Origin: Cytophagaceae bacterium
GTDB lineage: Bacteria; Bacteroidota; Bacteroidia; Cytophagales; Flexibacteraceae
DNA length: 64,000 nt
Direction of reading: 5' to 3'
Assembly: GCA_027487695.1 (NCBI GenBank)
Contig: JAIYDB010000024.1
Coordinates: 16,824 to 80,823, forward strand
Of this stretch, positions 10,360 to 18,645 are shown in pieces (the first letter of the stretch is position 1; each line of letters begins with the position of its first letter). The position numbers and the translations under genes are program-made. The notes beneath the pieces are model-generated. The model was not told the origin of the DNA. It ran no database searches and saw nothing but the letters and a program-made list of their open reading frames with translations.

Positions 10360-11412
10360 ATGAGCAACGAGATTTTGACCTTTAGTCTGTTCTTAACCTT
10401 TATTGGTGGTATGTTGGCGCTTGATTTAGGGGTGCTGAATAAGAAGAACCACATTATCAGTTTTAAGGAGGCAGGTATTTGGTCAGGGGTTTGGGTAAGT
10501 ATTGCGCTTATATTCTTCATCCTTCTTCGGTATAATGGCGAGTTGGTGCACGGCATTTTTTCAATTGCCGATTTGCAAGCCTTAAAAGCCAAGTACAACC
10601 AACCTTTCCTGATTGATGCTTCAGCAAGTTTTGCCCAGAATTTAGATACTTATAGGCTAAATCTAGCTACTGAGTTCATTACAGGTTATTTGATTGAATA
10701 TGCCCTTTCGGTAGATAATATCTTTGTTATTATCCTGATATTCAGCTCATTTTCAGTGAGAGAGAAGTATTACAAAAAGGTACTTTTCTGGGGAATACTT
10801 GGGGCGGTACTTATGCGCTTCATATTCATATTTTTAGGCGCAGCCTTATTACAACAGTTTGATTGGGTGCTTTATGTGTTTGGCGGCTTCTTGATTTTAA
10901 CAGGCGTAAAAATGCTTTTTGATGGCGACGATGATGGTCCAATAGAACCTAGCAGTCACCCAATTGTAAAGTTTACTAGCAAGTATTTCTCTGTATTCCC
11001 AAAGTACGTACGGGAGAATTTCTTTATCCGAAAGAAGGGAAAGTTGATGCTCACTCCGCTTTTCGTGGTGCTTTTGATTATTGAATTTACCGATCTAATT
11101 TTTGCAGTAGATAGCGTGCCTGCGGTTTTCGCAATCACTAAAGACCCTTATATTGTGTTCTTTAGCAATATTTTCGCCATCATGGGACTGCGCTCTATGT
11201 TCTTTTTCTTAGCAAGTGTAATGCACCTGTTCCACTATTTAAAGCTGGGACTTAGTGTGTTGCTGCCATTCATTGGTGCTAAAATGATTTTCCACCACTG
11301 GCTAGAATCGGTCGGGTTTACCAATGTGTATTCATTACTTGTAATCTTGGGTATTTTAGGTGTTAGCGTATTGGCGAGTGTATTGTTTCCGAAGGCAAAA
11401 ACTGAGGTTTAG
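10360..11412 (+). CDS. TerC/Alx-family integral membrane protein
   Basis: 350 aa with about nine hydrophobic segments. The family repeats are present: ALSVDNIFVIILIF (115-128) with Asp119, and FTDLIFAVDSVPAVF (243-257) with Asp245 and Asp251, the acidic membrane residues of TerC. Alx and MeeF-type members export manganese; others are linked to tellurite resistance. The length and the region between repeats match the Alx-like branch (320-350 aa). No yybP-ykoY riboswitch, often found before such genes, was seen in the 186-bp gap to the divergent SNF2 gene. Confidence 0.9.
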   Translation: MSNEILTFSLFLTFIGGMLALDLGVLNKKNHIISFKEAGIWSGVWVSIALIFFILLRYNGELVHGIFSIADLQALKAKYNQPFLIDASASFAQNLDTYRLNLATEFITGYLIEYALSVDNIFVIILIFSSFSVREKYYKKVLFWGILGAVLMRFIFIFLGAALLQQFDWVLYVFGGFLILTGVKMLFDGDDDGPIEPSSHPIVKFTSKYFSVFPKYVRENFFIRKKGKLMLTPLFVVLLIIEFTDLIFAVDSVPAVFAITKDPYIVFFSNIFAIMGLRSMFFFLASVMHLFHYLKLGLSVLLPFIGAKMIFHHWLESVGFTNVYSLLVILGILGVSVLASVLFPKAKTEV

Positions 11413-11488
11413 TCAACCAAAAGATTATACTATAAAGGCAATTGTTTTGCCTGGCTAACAGAATAACATTTGGGTAATATTAAAAAAC

Positions 11489-11496
11489 TATCTTTG
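11489..11496 (+). promoter_or_regulatory. -7 box TATCTTTG before the type IX secreted protein
   Basis: TATCTTTG matches TANNTTTG; a TTTG lies 16 nt upstream (11469-11472), a slightly short spacing. The GTG start is 27 nt downstream. Confidence 0.55.
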
Positions 11497-11523
11497 TGGT
11501 AATTATAGCCACACTGTAAAAGA

Positions 11524-14265
11524 GTGAAACAACTTCTTCTAAGAATTACCTTCTTACTTTTAATCTTAGGAAATGCCTACGGTCAGGTTCCTATTACTAC
11601 TTTTCCTTTTTCCTACAACCAAAGCTTTACGGGACCTTCACCTTGTGCTACCTGCGATGTCTTTAATTTGAATAACCCTGTTTATTTTCAGTTTCAGAAC
11701 AACCAAACCTACTTAGGTTGGTATGTTTCTAATAAGCCAGGCAATGCCAACAATCACCCACTAAATGGGTTGTTGGTTTTTGATCAGCCTCTTGAATACG
11801 ATAATACGGGTATTATGAGCATGCGCTTTGCAGGTACCGATGGTGCCTTAGGCGGAAGACCATCAACCAGTAACGATGAATTATATTATGGCGTAAGGTT
11901 TGTAAATAATTCAGGTTGTGCAATTAACACTATTCAAGTTAATTTCAGATTAGAACAATATACCATAGCCGCTCAGAATGAAGGGAGTACCAATGGTCAA
12001 CACGCTTGGGATTTTAGTTATTCACTTACTGCAAATGCCGATATATTAAACCCTAATGGATGGATTAATGTCCCTTCTTTACGCACTTTAGGCTTAAGGC
12101 AAAGTACTTGTGGAAGTGGTACTACAATATGTTCAGGAGGTTTTATAGATGGTAACCTGCCTGCTAATAGCCGCAGAATGCCAGCCTCTGGAAATCAAGT
12201 AATTAATTTAAGTTCTCCTTGGCAGCCTGGTACTGAGTTATTTATCAGAATTTCCGATCCTGATTATTTAGGAAACGACCATAGCTACTACATTGACGAT
12301 TTTAACCTTTCTATTCCTACCGGAACAGGTATCAATAAACCAGTAATTTCCGCAACAAGCCTAACTACTATTTCAGCTACTAGAACCGATGCTACTATTT
12401 TAGCAAGGGTACCAAGCACAGGAGCAAATGGTTACTTGGTAGTTCGAACAACTGATACCACTCGTAGGGCACGTCCTGCCGACTTTAAAGTATATAGGGT
12501 AGGCGATACCGTAGGAAGTGGTCAAGTAATCAGAGTTCAACGCAGTTCAAGTACAAGTTTCTTGCTAAACGAAACAGGGCTAGACCGTTGCAGCTTTGCT
12601 TACAAGTATATTCTCTATCCCTTTAACGAAGCAAGTTTAGAAAGCGGTTGCGTGGCTTATAAAACACGAGATTCTGTAACGGTAAAACTGCCTAAACTGC
12701 CTTGTAACAATATCAATATTACTACTCCTAATAACGCAAGGTATTGCCCGGCGGATTCTGTCCCTTATCGGTTTACCTATGCTACAGGCGTTGGAGCACC
12801 ACCTACCTTTACTATTCAGGTAGTTAATCCTGCAGCTAATTATGCCGTATTGGCTACTAAAGAAGTGGGACCAACCGATACCGTTGGCAGAATTGCCTTA
12901 AATGAAGGTGCCCCTCAAGGTGGTCCTTATACACTATGGATTTTCAGTAATCCTGTTGGGTTAAGAGATACTAGCAACCAACGCTTCTTCGTAATTCAAG
13001 GGGTTACTAGGGTAGCGCTAGATGGTCCAACTATCAGATGTACCAATGAGGCTACCACCGATTTTACCATAGATGGTGAATTAGTAACTGGTACATTCTA
13101 TACGCCTCGCTTGGTTCCAGCCAATGCAGGAACGGTTACCAGAAATAATGAAACTGTAACTATAACTTGGGCAGCTAACTTCTCCGATACCGGGTATGTA
13201 TATGTAGATGCTATCAATGGTTGCGGTGCAAAACCTTCAGATACCATTCAAGTGATTTCCAGAGATGGAATTACCCTTAGAGCAACTACTGATTGGAATA
13301 ATTTGGATTGCGATACACTCGCTCAATTCCGTTTAACCGATTCATTACCTGCGGGAGTAAAACCTAATTGGACTATTGTATTTGGTAGTGGTGGCAAATT
13401 CAGAGATAGTAATAGTTCTACCGCTATACTTGAAGGTAAACCTGGCGAAACGTATGTAGTTAGGCTTTCAGTATTGCCTAATTTGTGCTTAGAGTCGTCT
13501 CTAAACTTTACAGTTAATTTAAGGAATAAGATACCAAATCCTGCAGTTTCGGATTTAGGTATTTGTAATGCAGGAATACTCAAGTTTCAGGTGCCTGGCA
13601 CTGCCGATACCGTGATTTGGTATTCTGACCCTCGTGGGTTTAATCGTATCACTGAGCCTACCACAAACGATTCTGTGTTGATTCAACGCAATACTGGAGA
13701 TACTGTTTTATATGTATCTAACTACAGTAATGGTTGCCGATCGTTACCCATACCAGTAAAAGGTACTATTTATACTCCTGAACCTGTACAAGTTGCATTT
13801 GCTGATACTGTTGTAGGTTTAGGGAAAGCAGTTAATCTGGCAGCCCAAGGTAGTGTTACTTATCGTTGGTCGCCAGCTGAAGGACTTTCAGATACTACTG
13901 TTGCCAATCCGTCCGCCAGCCCACTGTTTACTACTACCTATACTGTTACAGGTACCGATGCCAATGGTTGTATTACACTAAGCCAAGTTATTGTGAGGGT
14001 AGATAATAAGATTAAATTCCCGAACGTAATCACAGTTGATGGCGATGGTATTAACGACTTTTGGCAAGTTGGAGAAGTGCCGTTTAAAGAATGTAATCTG
14101 GAAATCTTCAATAGATTTGGTACCAAAGTTTACCAAGATAATAACCGCATCCCTAAATGGACTGCCGAGAATATGGTAGGTGGTTTATACTACATTACCC
14201 TTTCGGGTACCCTAGCCGATAGCTCGCCCGTTACCTATAAAGGTTGGGTTCAAGTACTTAAATAA
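11524..14265 (+). CDS. Large secreted protein with type B (gliding-motility) C-terminal sorting domain
   Basis: 913 aa, starting at GTG directly before a signal peptide (about 1-20, KQLLLRITFLLLILGNAYG). Residues 25-270 look like a beta-sandwich with the phrase SYYIDDFNLSI. Several Ig-like or PKD-like beta repeats with paired Cys follow to about 820; one has the PKD-like YRWSPAEGLSDTTVANP. The last 85 residues are the type B sorting domain: FPNVITVDGDGINDFW, FNRFGTKVY, MVGGLYYITL and the terminal KGWVQVLK. Such proteins are exported by the type IX system and released or bound at the cell surface; an adhesin role is possible. The ending is identical to that of the protein at 38047-40680. Confidence 0.88.
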   Translation: MKQLLLRITFLLLILGNAYGQVPITTFPFSYNQSFTGPSPCATCDVFNLNNPVYFQFQNNQTYLGWYVSNKPGNANNHPLNGLLVFDQPLEYDNTGIMSMRFAGTDGALGGRPSTSNDELYYGVRFVNNSGCAINTIQVNFRLEQYTIAAQNEGSTNGQHAWDFSYSLTANADILNPNGWINVPSLRTLGLRQSTCGSGTTICSGGFIDGNLPANSRRMPASGNQVINLSSPWQPGTELFIRISDPDYLGNDHSYYIDDFNLSIPTGTGINKPVISATSLTTISATRTDATILARVPSTGANGYLVVRTTDTTRRARPADFKVYRVGDTVGSGQVIRVQRSSSTSFLLNETGLDRCSFAYKYILYPFNEASLESGCVAYKTRDSVTVKLPKLPCNNINITTPNNARYCPADSVPYRFTYATGVGAPPTFTIQVVNPAANYAVLATKEVGPTDTVGRIALNEGAPQGGPYTLWIFSNPVGLRDTSNQRFFVIQGVTRVALDGPTIRCTNEATTDFTIDGELVTGTFYTPRLVPANAGTVTRNNETVTITWAANFSDTGYVYVDAINGCGAKPSDTIQVISRDGITLRATTDWNNLDCDTLAQFRLTDSLPAGVKPNWTIVFGSGGKFRDSNSSTAILEGKPGETYVVRLSVLPNLCLESSLNFTVNLRNKIPNPAVSDLGICNAGILKFQVPGTADTVIWYSDPRGFNRITEPTTNDSVLIQRNTGDTVLYVSNYSNGCRSLPIPVKGTIYTPEPVQVAFADTVVGLGKAVNLAAQGSVTYRWSPAEGLSDTTVANPSASPLFTTTYTVTGTDANGCITLSQVIVRVDNKIKFPNVITVDGDGINDFWQVGEVPFKECNLEIFNRFGTKVYQDNNRIPKWTAENMVGGLYYITLSGTLADSSPVTYKGWVQVLK

Positions 14266-14338
14266 GGCTTTAAACCAAGTTTCTTGAAATAAATCAAGAA
14301 TTTTTGCATAAAGCCTACCAACTAATAAAACAAAACCC

Positions 14339-14346
14339 TATCTTTG
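14339..14346 (+). promoter_or_regulatory. -7 box TATCTTTG before rpsT
   Basis: TATCTTTG lies 46 nt before the rpsT ATG. No -33 TTTG at the usual spacing was found. Confidence 0.5.
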
Positions 14347-14392
14347 CAATCCATTTCGGAAACAGAGTAAAAGCAGAATACAAAACCATCTT

Positions 14393-14647
14393 ATGGCTAA
14401 TCATAAATCGTCAATCAAGAGAATTCGTTCAAACGAGGCTAAGCGTCTACGTAATCGTTACCAGTTAAAAACTACTCGTACTTTTGCTAAGCGTTTAATG
14501 AAACTAACTGACAAAACTGAAGCTACTTCATTATTGAAGAAAGTTTACAGCATGTTAGACAGATTGGCTAAGAAAAACATTATCCACAAAAACAAGGCAG
14601 CTAACAATAAGAGTCAATTAGCTCTTATGGTTAATAAATTAGCCTAA
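14393..14647 (+). CDS. rpsT: 30S ribosomal protein S20
   Basis: 84 aa, normal length for bS20. It opens MANHKSSIKRIR and is rich in Lys/Arg throughout, the pattern of this three-helix 16S rRNA binder (for example NEAKRLRNRY and NIIHKNKAANNKS, the usual C-terminal IHKNKAAR-like box). It has its own promoter box at 14339 and a terminator at 14707, so it is monocistronic. Confidence 0.97.
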   Translation: MANHKSSIKRIRSNEAKRLRNRYQLKTTRTFAKRLMKLTDKTEATSLLKKVYSMLDRLAKKNIIHKNKAANNKSQLALMVNKLA

Positions 14648-14706
14648 ACTGTTTCTGATTCCGAAATCAGTTCAATAGGAATTTTGCCAATTGGCTAAAT
14701 ATAAAA

Positions 14707-14738
14707 AGCACCAATATGTAAATATTGGTGCTTTTACT
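14707..14738 (+). terminator. Bidirectional terminator between rpsT and the GT4 gene
   Basis: An 11-bp perfect stem (14707-14717 with 14722-14732, core GCACCAATAT) with a 4-nt loop, flanked by A and T runs. It serves both convergent genes. Confidence 0.9.
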
Positions 14739-14766
14739 TTTTATGTATGTCTAGGGCCTTCTAGCT

Positions 14767-15822
14767 CTATCCTAATACGTTCTTATAAACCTGAAAGGTA
14801 TCACTAGCACATTGCTCCCAAGTGAAGTCTTGGCTGTATGTATGAGCTTCTTTGGCTTTTTCTGCTGCTAAACTTTTATTGTTTAAAATATGAACCATAG
14901 CTTTGGCAATTGCCTCTGGTTCTTGCACGTTCACTTCCCAAGCGTGGTTATGGCTAATTTCAGCACATGCACCAAAGTTGGCAGTAATTACAGGACAGCT
15001 TGCCAACATTGCCTCTAAAATGGGTAAGCCAAAACCTTCGTACAAACTAGGATATACAAAAGCAGTGGCGGAGCTAAGTAATGCTGCCCGTCTCTCGTTT
15101 GTAATAAAGCCTTCATAGCTAATAGCAGCTTTCACTTTAGAGCTTTCAAGTTCTTCTAAAATAGCACCACCGCCTAAACCTGTTCCGCCAGCCAGAATAA
15201 GCCGAGCTTTAGGTTCTTGTTCGTAAACCAAAGCAAAGGCTTTCAATAAGTTGCTAATATTTTTGCGGGCTTCAATGGTTCCTATGTAAACAAATAATGG
15301 AGTTTCACTTTCCTTTCGTGGAACCAAGTTTAAGTGGTTAATACCGCTATGTATTGCAGTTACCATACCCTTTGTATGTGGGAAAAGCGTTTCAAGTTCT
15401 TCTTTTACAAATTCCGATACTGTAATAATATGATCGGGTTTGCAGCCGAAAAGCATCTGCTTAAAATTCTTATGGGCAAGTTTTGCGTTTTCAATCCCAT
15501 AAAAAGGCTGGAAGGTTACCAAATCATGAATGGTTACCACCTTCTTAAAACTACCATTTTTAGGAATTTTGAAATCGGGTCCGTGAAAAATATCGGTTCC
15601 TCCCAAAGTTAATTGGGGTAGGTTAGGGAAGTAAGCCTTTGGCTTAATGCCTAAATGCGAATTTATATAATGCGCTTTTTTCCAGCGACTTACTCTGTAA
15701 CTTGCGCTAAAATCAATGGCTTTATATGCCATTAAAGCCTTAGCAAGAGCTTGTGCATACACACCAACTCCTGTTAAACGAGCTTGACAAAGGGAAGTAC
15801 TATCGAAGCTTAAACGTAACAT
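14767..15822 (-). CDS. Glycosyltransferase family 4 (GT-B fold)
   Basis: 351 aa. The N-terminal half has TGVGVYAQAL and the nucleotide-sugar-family turn HGPDFKIP. The C-terminal half carries VYIGTIEARKNISNLLKAF and the retaining GT4 signature PSLYEGFGLPILEAM, with E262-x7-E270 that contacts the donor sugar. It resembles mannosyl/rhamnosyltransferases of O-antigen and exopolysaccharide clusters. It is divergent from three glycosyltransferase genes on the plus strand with a 52-bp shared promoter region, so the four probably build one glycan. The donor and acceptor cannot be told from sequence. Confidence 0.92.
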   Translation of the reverse strand: MLRLSFDSTSLCQARLTGVGVYAQALAKALMAYKAIDFSASYRVSRWKKAHYINSHLGIKPKAYFPNLPQLTLGGTDIFHGPDFKIPKNGSFKKVVTIHDLVTFQPFYGIENAKLAHKNFKQMLFGCKPDHIITVSEFVKEELETLFPHTKGMVTAIHSGINHLNLVPRKESETPLFVYIGTIEARKNISNLLKAFALVYEQEPKARLILAGGTGLGGGAILEELESSKVKAAISYEGFITNERRAALLSSATAFVYPSLYEGFGLPILEAMLASCPVITANFGACAEISHNHAWEVNVQEPEAIAKAMVHILNNKSLAAEKAKEAHTYSQDFTWEQCASDTFQVYKNVLG

Positions 15823-15874
15823 TGCTTAAATTGTAGCCTGCAAATTGCTTATTTAACTGCAATAAAAATACCTA

Positions 15875-16705
15875 ATGAATACTTGTATCAGTGTAATTAT
15901 TCCAATTTACAATAAAGCCGAGCTCACTGGGCAGTGTGTTGGTTTAAATATTGACCATGCCAATACCTTTTGTGAATGGGTTGTGATTGATAATAATTCA
16001 GATACAGTTACTAAGGAAATGTTGCTGCAACTAAAAGCGAAAGCAGAGGCAAAGGGACACTTATTCCAAATTATAACAGAAACATCTAATACTGGAGTGG
16101 CAAGGGCTTGGAACAAAGGAATGAGTGTAGCCACAGGTACCCACTATTGCATTCTAAATAATGATTGCGTAATGCAACCAGGTTGGGATGCAGGGCTTTT
16201 AGATGAAGTAAAACTTGGTAAATTGAAGCTGTTTAGTCCGCAGGTGCTAGAGCCTAATCATTTTAAAGAACCTTATTCTTTAACCATGTTTTTAGAACAA
16301 GAGCATTGGCGTTTTATGAGTGAGCGAAATAGAGGTAGGTATCAGAAAGGGTTCTTTGGTGGGGTAGTTATTTTTGGCGCTGCCGAAGTATTTAATACCA
16401 TTGGCAAGTTTGATGAGGAACTTTGGCTTAGCCTAGAAGATATGGATTACGAATATAGAGCACATTTGAAGCAAATACCTATAGGCATTTGTGGTAGTGT
16501 ATCGGCATTTCACTTTGTTAGTGCAACCCGTAAAGAGGTGCCAATGAGCGAAGTAAAGAACAGAGATTATTTTAAAAATAAATGGGGTTGGGATTTTACT
16601 GAAAATGAAAATACCTTTCCCAATAAATTAAACCGGAAGTATTCTAAATGGCTACTACGAAATAGAGCATACCTAAGTAGCGTTAAAATTTCAGTACCAC
16701 AATAA
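15875..16705 (+). CDS. Glycosyltransferase family 2 (GT-A fold)
   Basis: 276 aa. It opens with the family motif CISVIIPIYNKAELT, then WVVIDNNSD and CILNNDCVMQPGWD, the metal-binding acidic site of GT2 enzymes. The middle has FGGVVIFGAAEVFNTIGKFDE and LEDMDYEYRAHL, with a catalytic-type acidic pair as in rhamnosyltransferase-like GT2 members. No membrane segment. It is the first gene of a three-gene run with the GT17 gene (12-nt gap) and a GT4 gene (stop/start overlap). Confidence 0.9.
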   Translation: MNTCISVIIPIYNKAELTGQCVGLNIDHANTFCEWVVIDNNSDTVTKEMLLQLKAKAEAKGHLFQIITETSNTGVARAWNKGMSVATGTHYCILNNDCVMQPGWDAGLLDEVKLGKLKLFSPQVLEPNHFKEPYSLTMFLEQEHWRFMSERNRGRYQKGFFGGVVIFGAAEVFNTIGKFDEELWLSLEDMDYEYRAHLKQIPIGICGSVSAFHFVSATRKEVPMSEVKNRDYFKNKWGWDFTENENTFPNKLNRKYSKWLLRNRAYLSSVKISVPQ

Positions 16706-16717
16706 TATCACCAGAAA

Positions 16718-17560
16718 ATGATTTACGATTGCTTTGCGTTTTTTAATGAATTAGACCTTTTAGAAATCAGGTTAAACGAACTTGATAAAGTGGTAGATAA
16801 GTTTGTTCTGGTAGAAGCTACGCGCACCTTTCAGAAGGCCCCTAAACCTTTGTACTTTGCTGAAAACAAGGAACGCTTCGCTAAATTTTTACCGAAGATT
16901 GAACACGTAGTGGTAGATTTTTATCCATCGTTCTTTAGAAAGTTTAGAGTACCTACACCTTGGGATTACGATAACCACCAAAAGGAGCAAATTTTGTTAG
17001 GCTTAAAAAATGCCAAACCTACCGATGTAATCATCATTTCTGATTTGGATGAAATTCCTAAGGCTTCCGATGTAGCTAAATACGCCCATACCCCAGGCAT
17101 TAAAGTGTTTGAACAACGCCTTTATTATTACTATTTGAATTGCCAATGCAACCATTTCAATACAAATGGCAATCATTACATAGCCCAGTATAACAGAGAT
17201 AATATTGGTTATTGGAGAGGTACTGTAATGTGTAATTTTAAGGATGTAAAATCTGTAAAGCTAACAAGGCGTTATCGCGATCAATTATCTGATCGCCACG
17301 TAATTGTACCTGATAGTGGCTGGCATTTTTCATATTTAGGCGGGGTTGAAAAAATTATTGATAAACTAGAAGCCTATACCCACCACGAACACAATACCGA
17401 TCATTATAAGAACAAAGCATTTATAGAGCAATCAATAAACGAAGGAAAAAGTATTTACGATCCTATTACTACTTTTGAAGTTATTCCTGTAAACGAAGTA
17501 TTACCGCTTTGGGTAGGTGAAAATCAGGAAAGAATGAAGCATCTGATACGCACCATTTAA
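16718..17560 (+). CDS. Glycosyltransferase family 17-like protein
   Basis: 280 aa. It matches GT17, the family of the animal enzyme MGAT3 (bisecting GlcNAc transferase) and its bacterial relatives: MIYDCFAFFNELDLLEIRL at the N-terminus, VEATRTFQKAPKPLYF (32-47), ISDLDEIPK (107-115) with the D109-x-D111 metal motif, and WHFSYLGG near 208. Bacterial GT17 proteins sit in capsule and O-antigen clusters and are less common than GT2 or GT4. The stop codon overlaps the start of the next gene (TAATG), implying translational coupling. Confidence 0.88.
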   Translation: MIYDCFAFFNELDLLEIRLNELDKVVDKFVLVEATRTFQKAPKPLYFAENKERFAKFLPKIEHVVVDFYPSFFRKFRVPTPWDYDNHQKEQILLGLKNAKPTDVIIISDLDEIPKASDVAKYAHTPGIKVFEQRLYYYYLNCQCNHFNTNGNHYIAQYNRDNIGYWRGTVMCNFKDVKSVKLTRRYRDQLSDRHVIVPDSGWHFSYLGGVEKIIDKLEAYTHHEHNTDHYKNKAFIEQSINEGKSIYDPITTFEVIPVNEVLPLWVGENQERMKHLIRTI

Positions 17561-18645
17561 TGAGAATACTACACGTTCTAACTCAGTTTGCTTTAACAGG
17601 TGCAGAAGTATATGCCGCCACCCTTGCCAATGCCCAAATAGCAGAAGGCAATGAGGTGTTTATTGTTTCACCGTTTTGGCATAGCAAAGTAAGTGCGAAG
17701 GTGGTGAAATTACCTCTTGGATACGGGGCAATTAGCAAGCGTATTAAATCGGTTTTTATGCTTCGTAACCTTATAAAGCGGTTGCAGATAGATGTGGTGC
17801 ACGCACATAGCAGGGCAAGTAGTTGGGTATGTTATTTTGCTACCAAAGGCACCGGGGTTCCATTTATTAGTACAGTTCACGGTAGGCAACACCTACACAA
17901 ATACAAGAGAAATTCAGATGTTTATGGTGCAAGGGTAATAGCAGTATGTGAAAATATTAAGTTACACCTAGTGGGTGAAATGGGGATGAATGCGGCCAAA
18001 ATTTCTGTAATTCCAAATGGAATGAACTTCCCTGAGTTGTTAACTGAAACAGATTCGGTTTTGCCGCAATGGAATGGCGTTACACTTTGTATTCCAGGTA
18101 GAACAACAGGGCCCAAAGGCGATAGAACGGGTCTTATTATCAGTAAAATACTGCCCAATTTATTCCAAAAGCATCCAGATTTCCGGGTGGTGATTGTTGG
18201 GGGCGATTTAACTGACTTAAATCCAAACTTTCAGCAAGCTTGGGTTAGTTTAGCAAGCAAATACCCACAACAATGTATATGGGTAGGCTTTGTGAATAAT
18301 CTGAAGGATTATATAGCTAGTTCTCAGATTGTTATTGGAAGTGGTAGGGTAGCCATTGAAGCTATTGCGGCCAATATTGTTACGCTATCTTTCGGTGAAA
18401 GTTGTTATAACGGTATAGTAAAGCCTGATACTATTTCAGAGGCTATGGCGAGTAATTTTGGCGATATATCTCCTTCTATGCCATTGCCTATGGTTGACTG
18501 GGAAAAGGTGGCGAATGATATAGAGTTGGCAATTACAGCTAAGCTAGGATTGGAAGTTAGAAACCAAGTTCTGGCATCATATAGCTTACCTACTGTACTT
18601 GACCAAGTAAATGGTGTTTACCAAGAAGTATTAAGAAAGCAATAG
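17560..18645 (+). CDS. Glycosyltransferase family 4-like protein
   Basis: 361 aa. The opening RILHVLTQFALTGAEVYAATLAN is the GT4 N-terminal Rossmann pattern, then HAHSRASSW, VISTVHGRQHLH-like text and IPNGMNFPE. In the C-terminal domain the usual E-x7-E box is replaced by VIGSGRVAIEAIAANIV, which keeps one Glu; this variant is seen in GT4-like enzymes that do not end in EGFGLPxLEA. The ATG overlaps the preceding stop. It ends directly against the convergent GH3 gene (stop-to-stop with no gap), so no terminator fits between them. Confidence 0.85.
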   Translation: MRILHVLTQFALTGAEVYAATLANAQIAEGNEVFIVSPFWHSKVSAKVVKLPLGYGAISKRIKSVFMLRNLIKRLQIDVVHAHSRASSWVCYFATKGTGVPFISTVHGRQHLHKYKRNSDVYGARVIAVCENIKLHLVGEMGMNAAKISVIPNGMNFPELLTETDSVLPQWNGVTLCIPGRTTGPKGDRTGLIISKILPNLFQKHPDFRVVIVGGDLTDLNPNFQQAWVSLASKYPQQCIWVGFVNNLKDYIASSQIVIGSGRVAIEAIAANIVTLSFGESCYNGIVKPDTISEAMASNFGDISPSMPLPMVDWEKVANDIELAITAKLGLEVRNQVLASYSLPTVLDQVNGVYQEVLRKQ

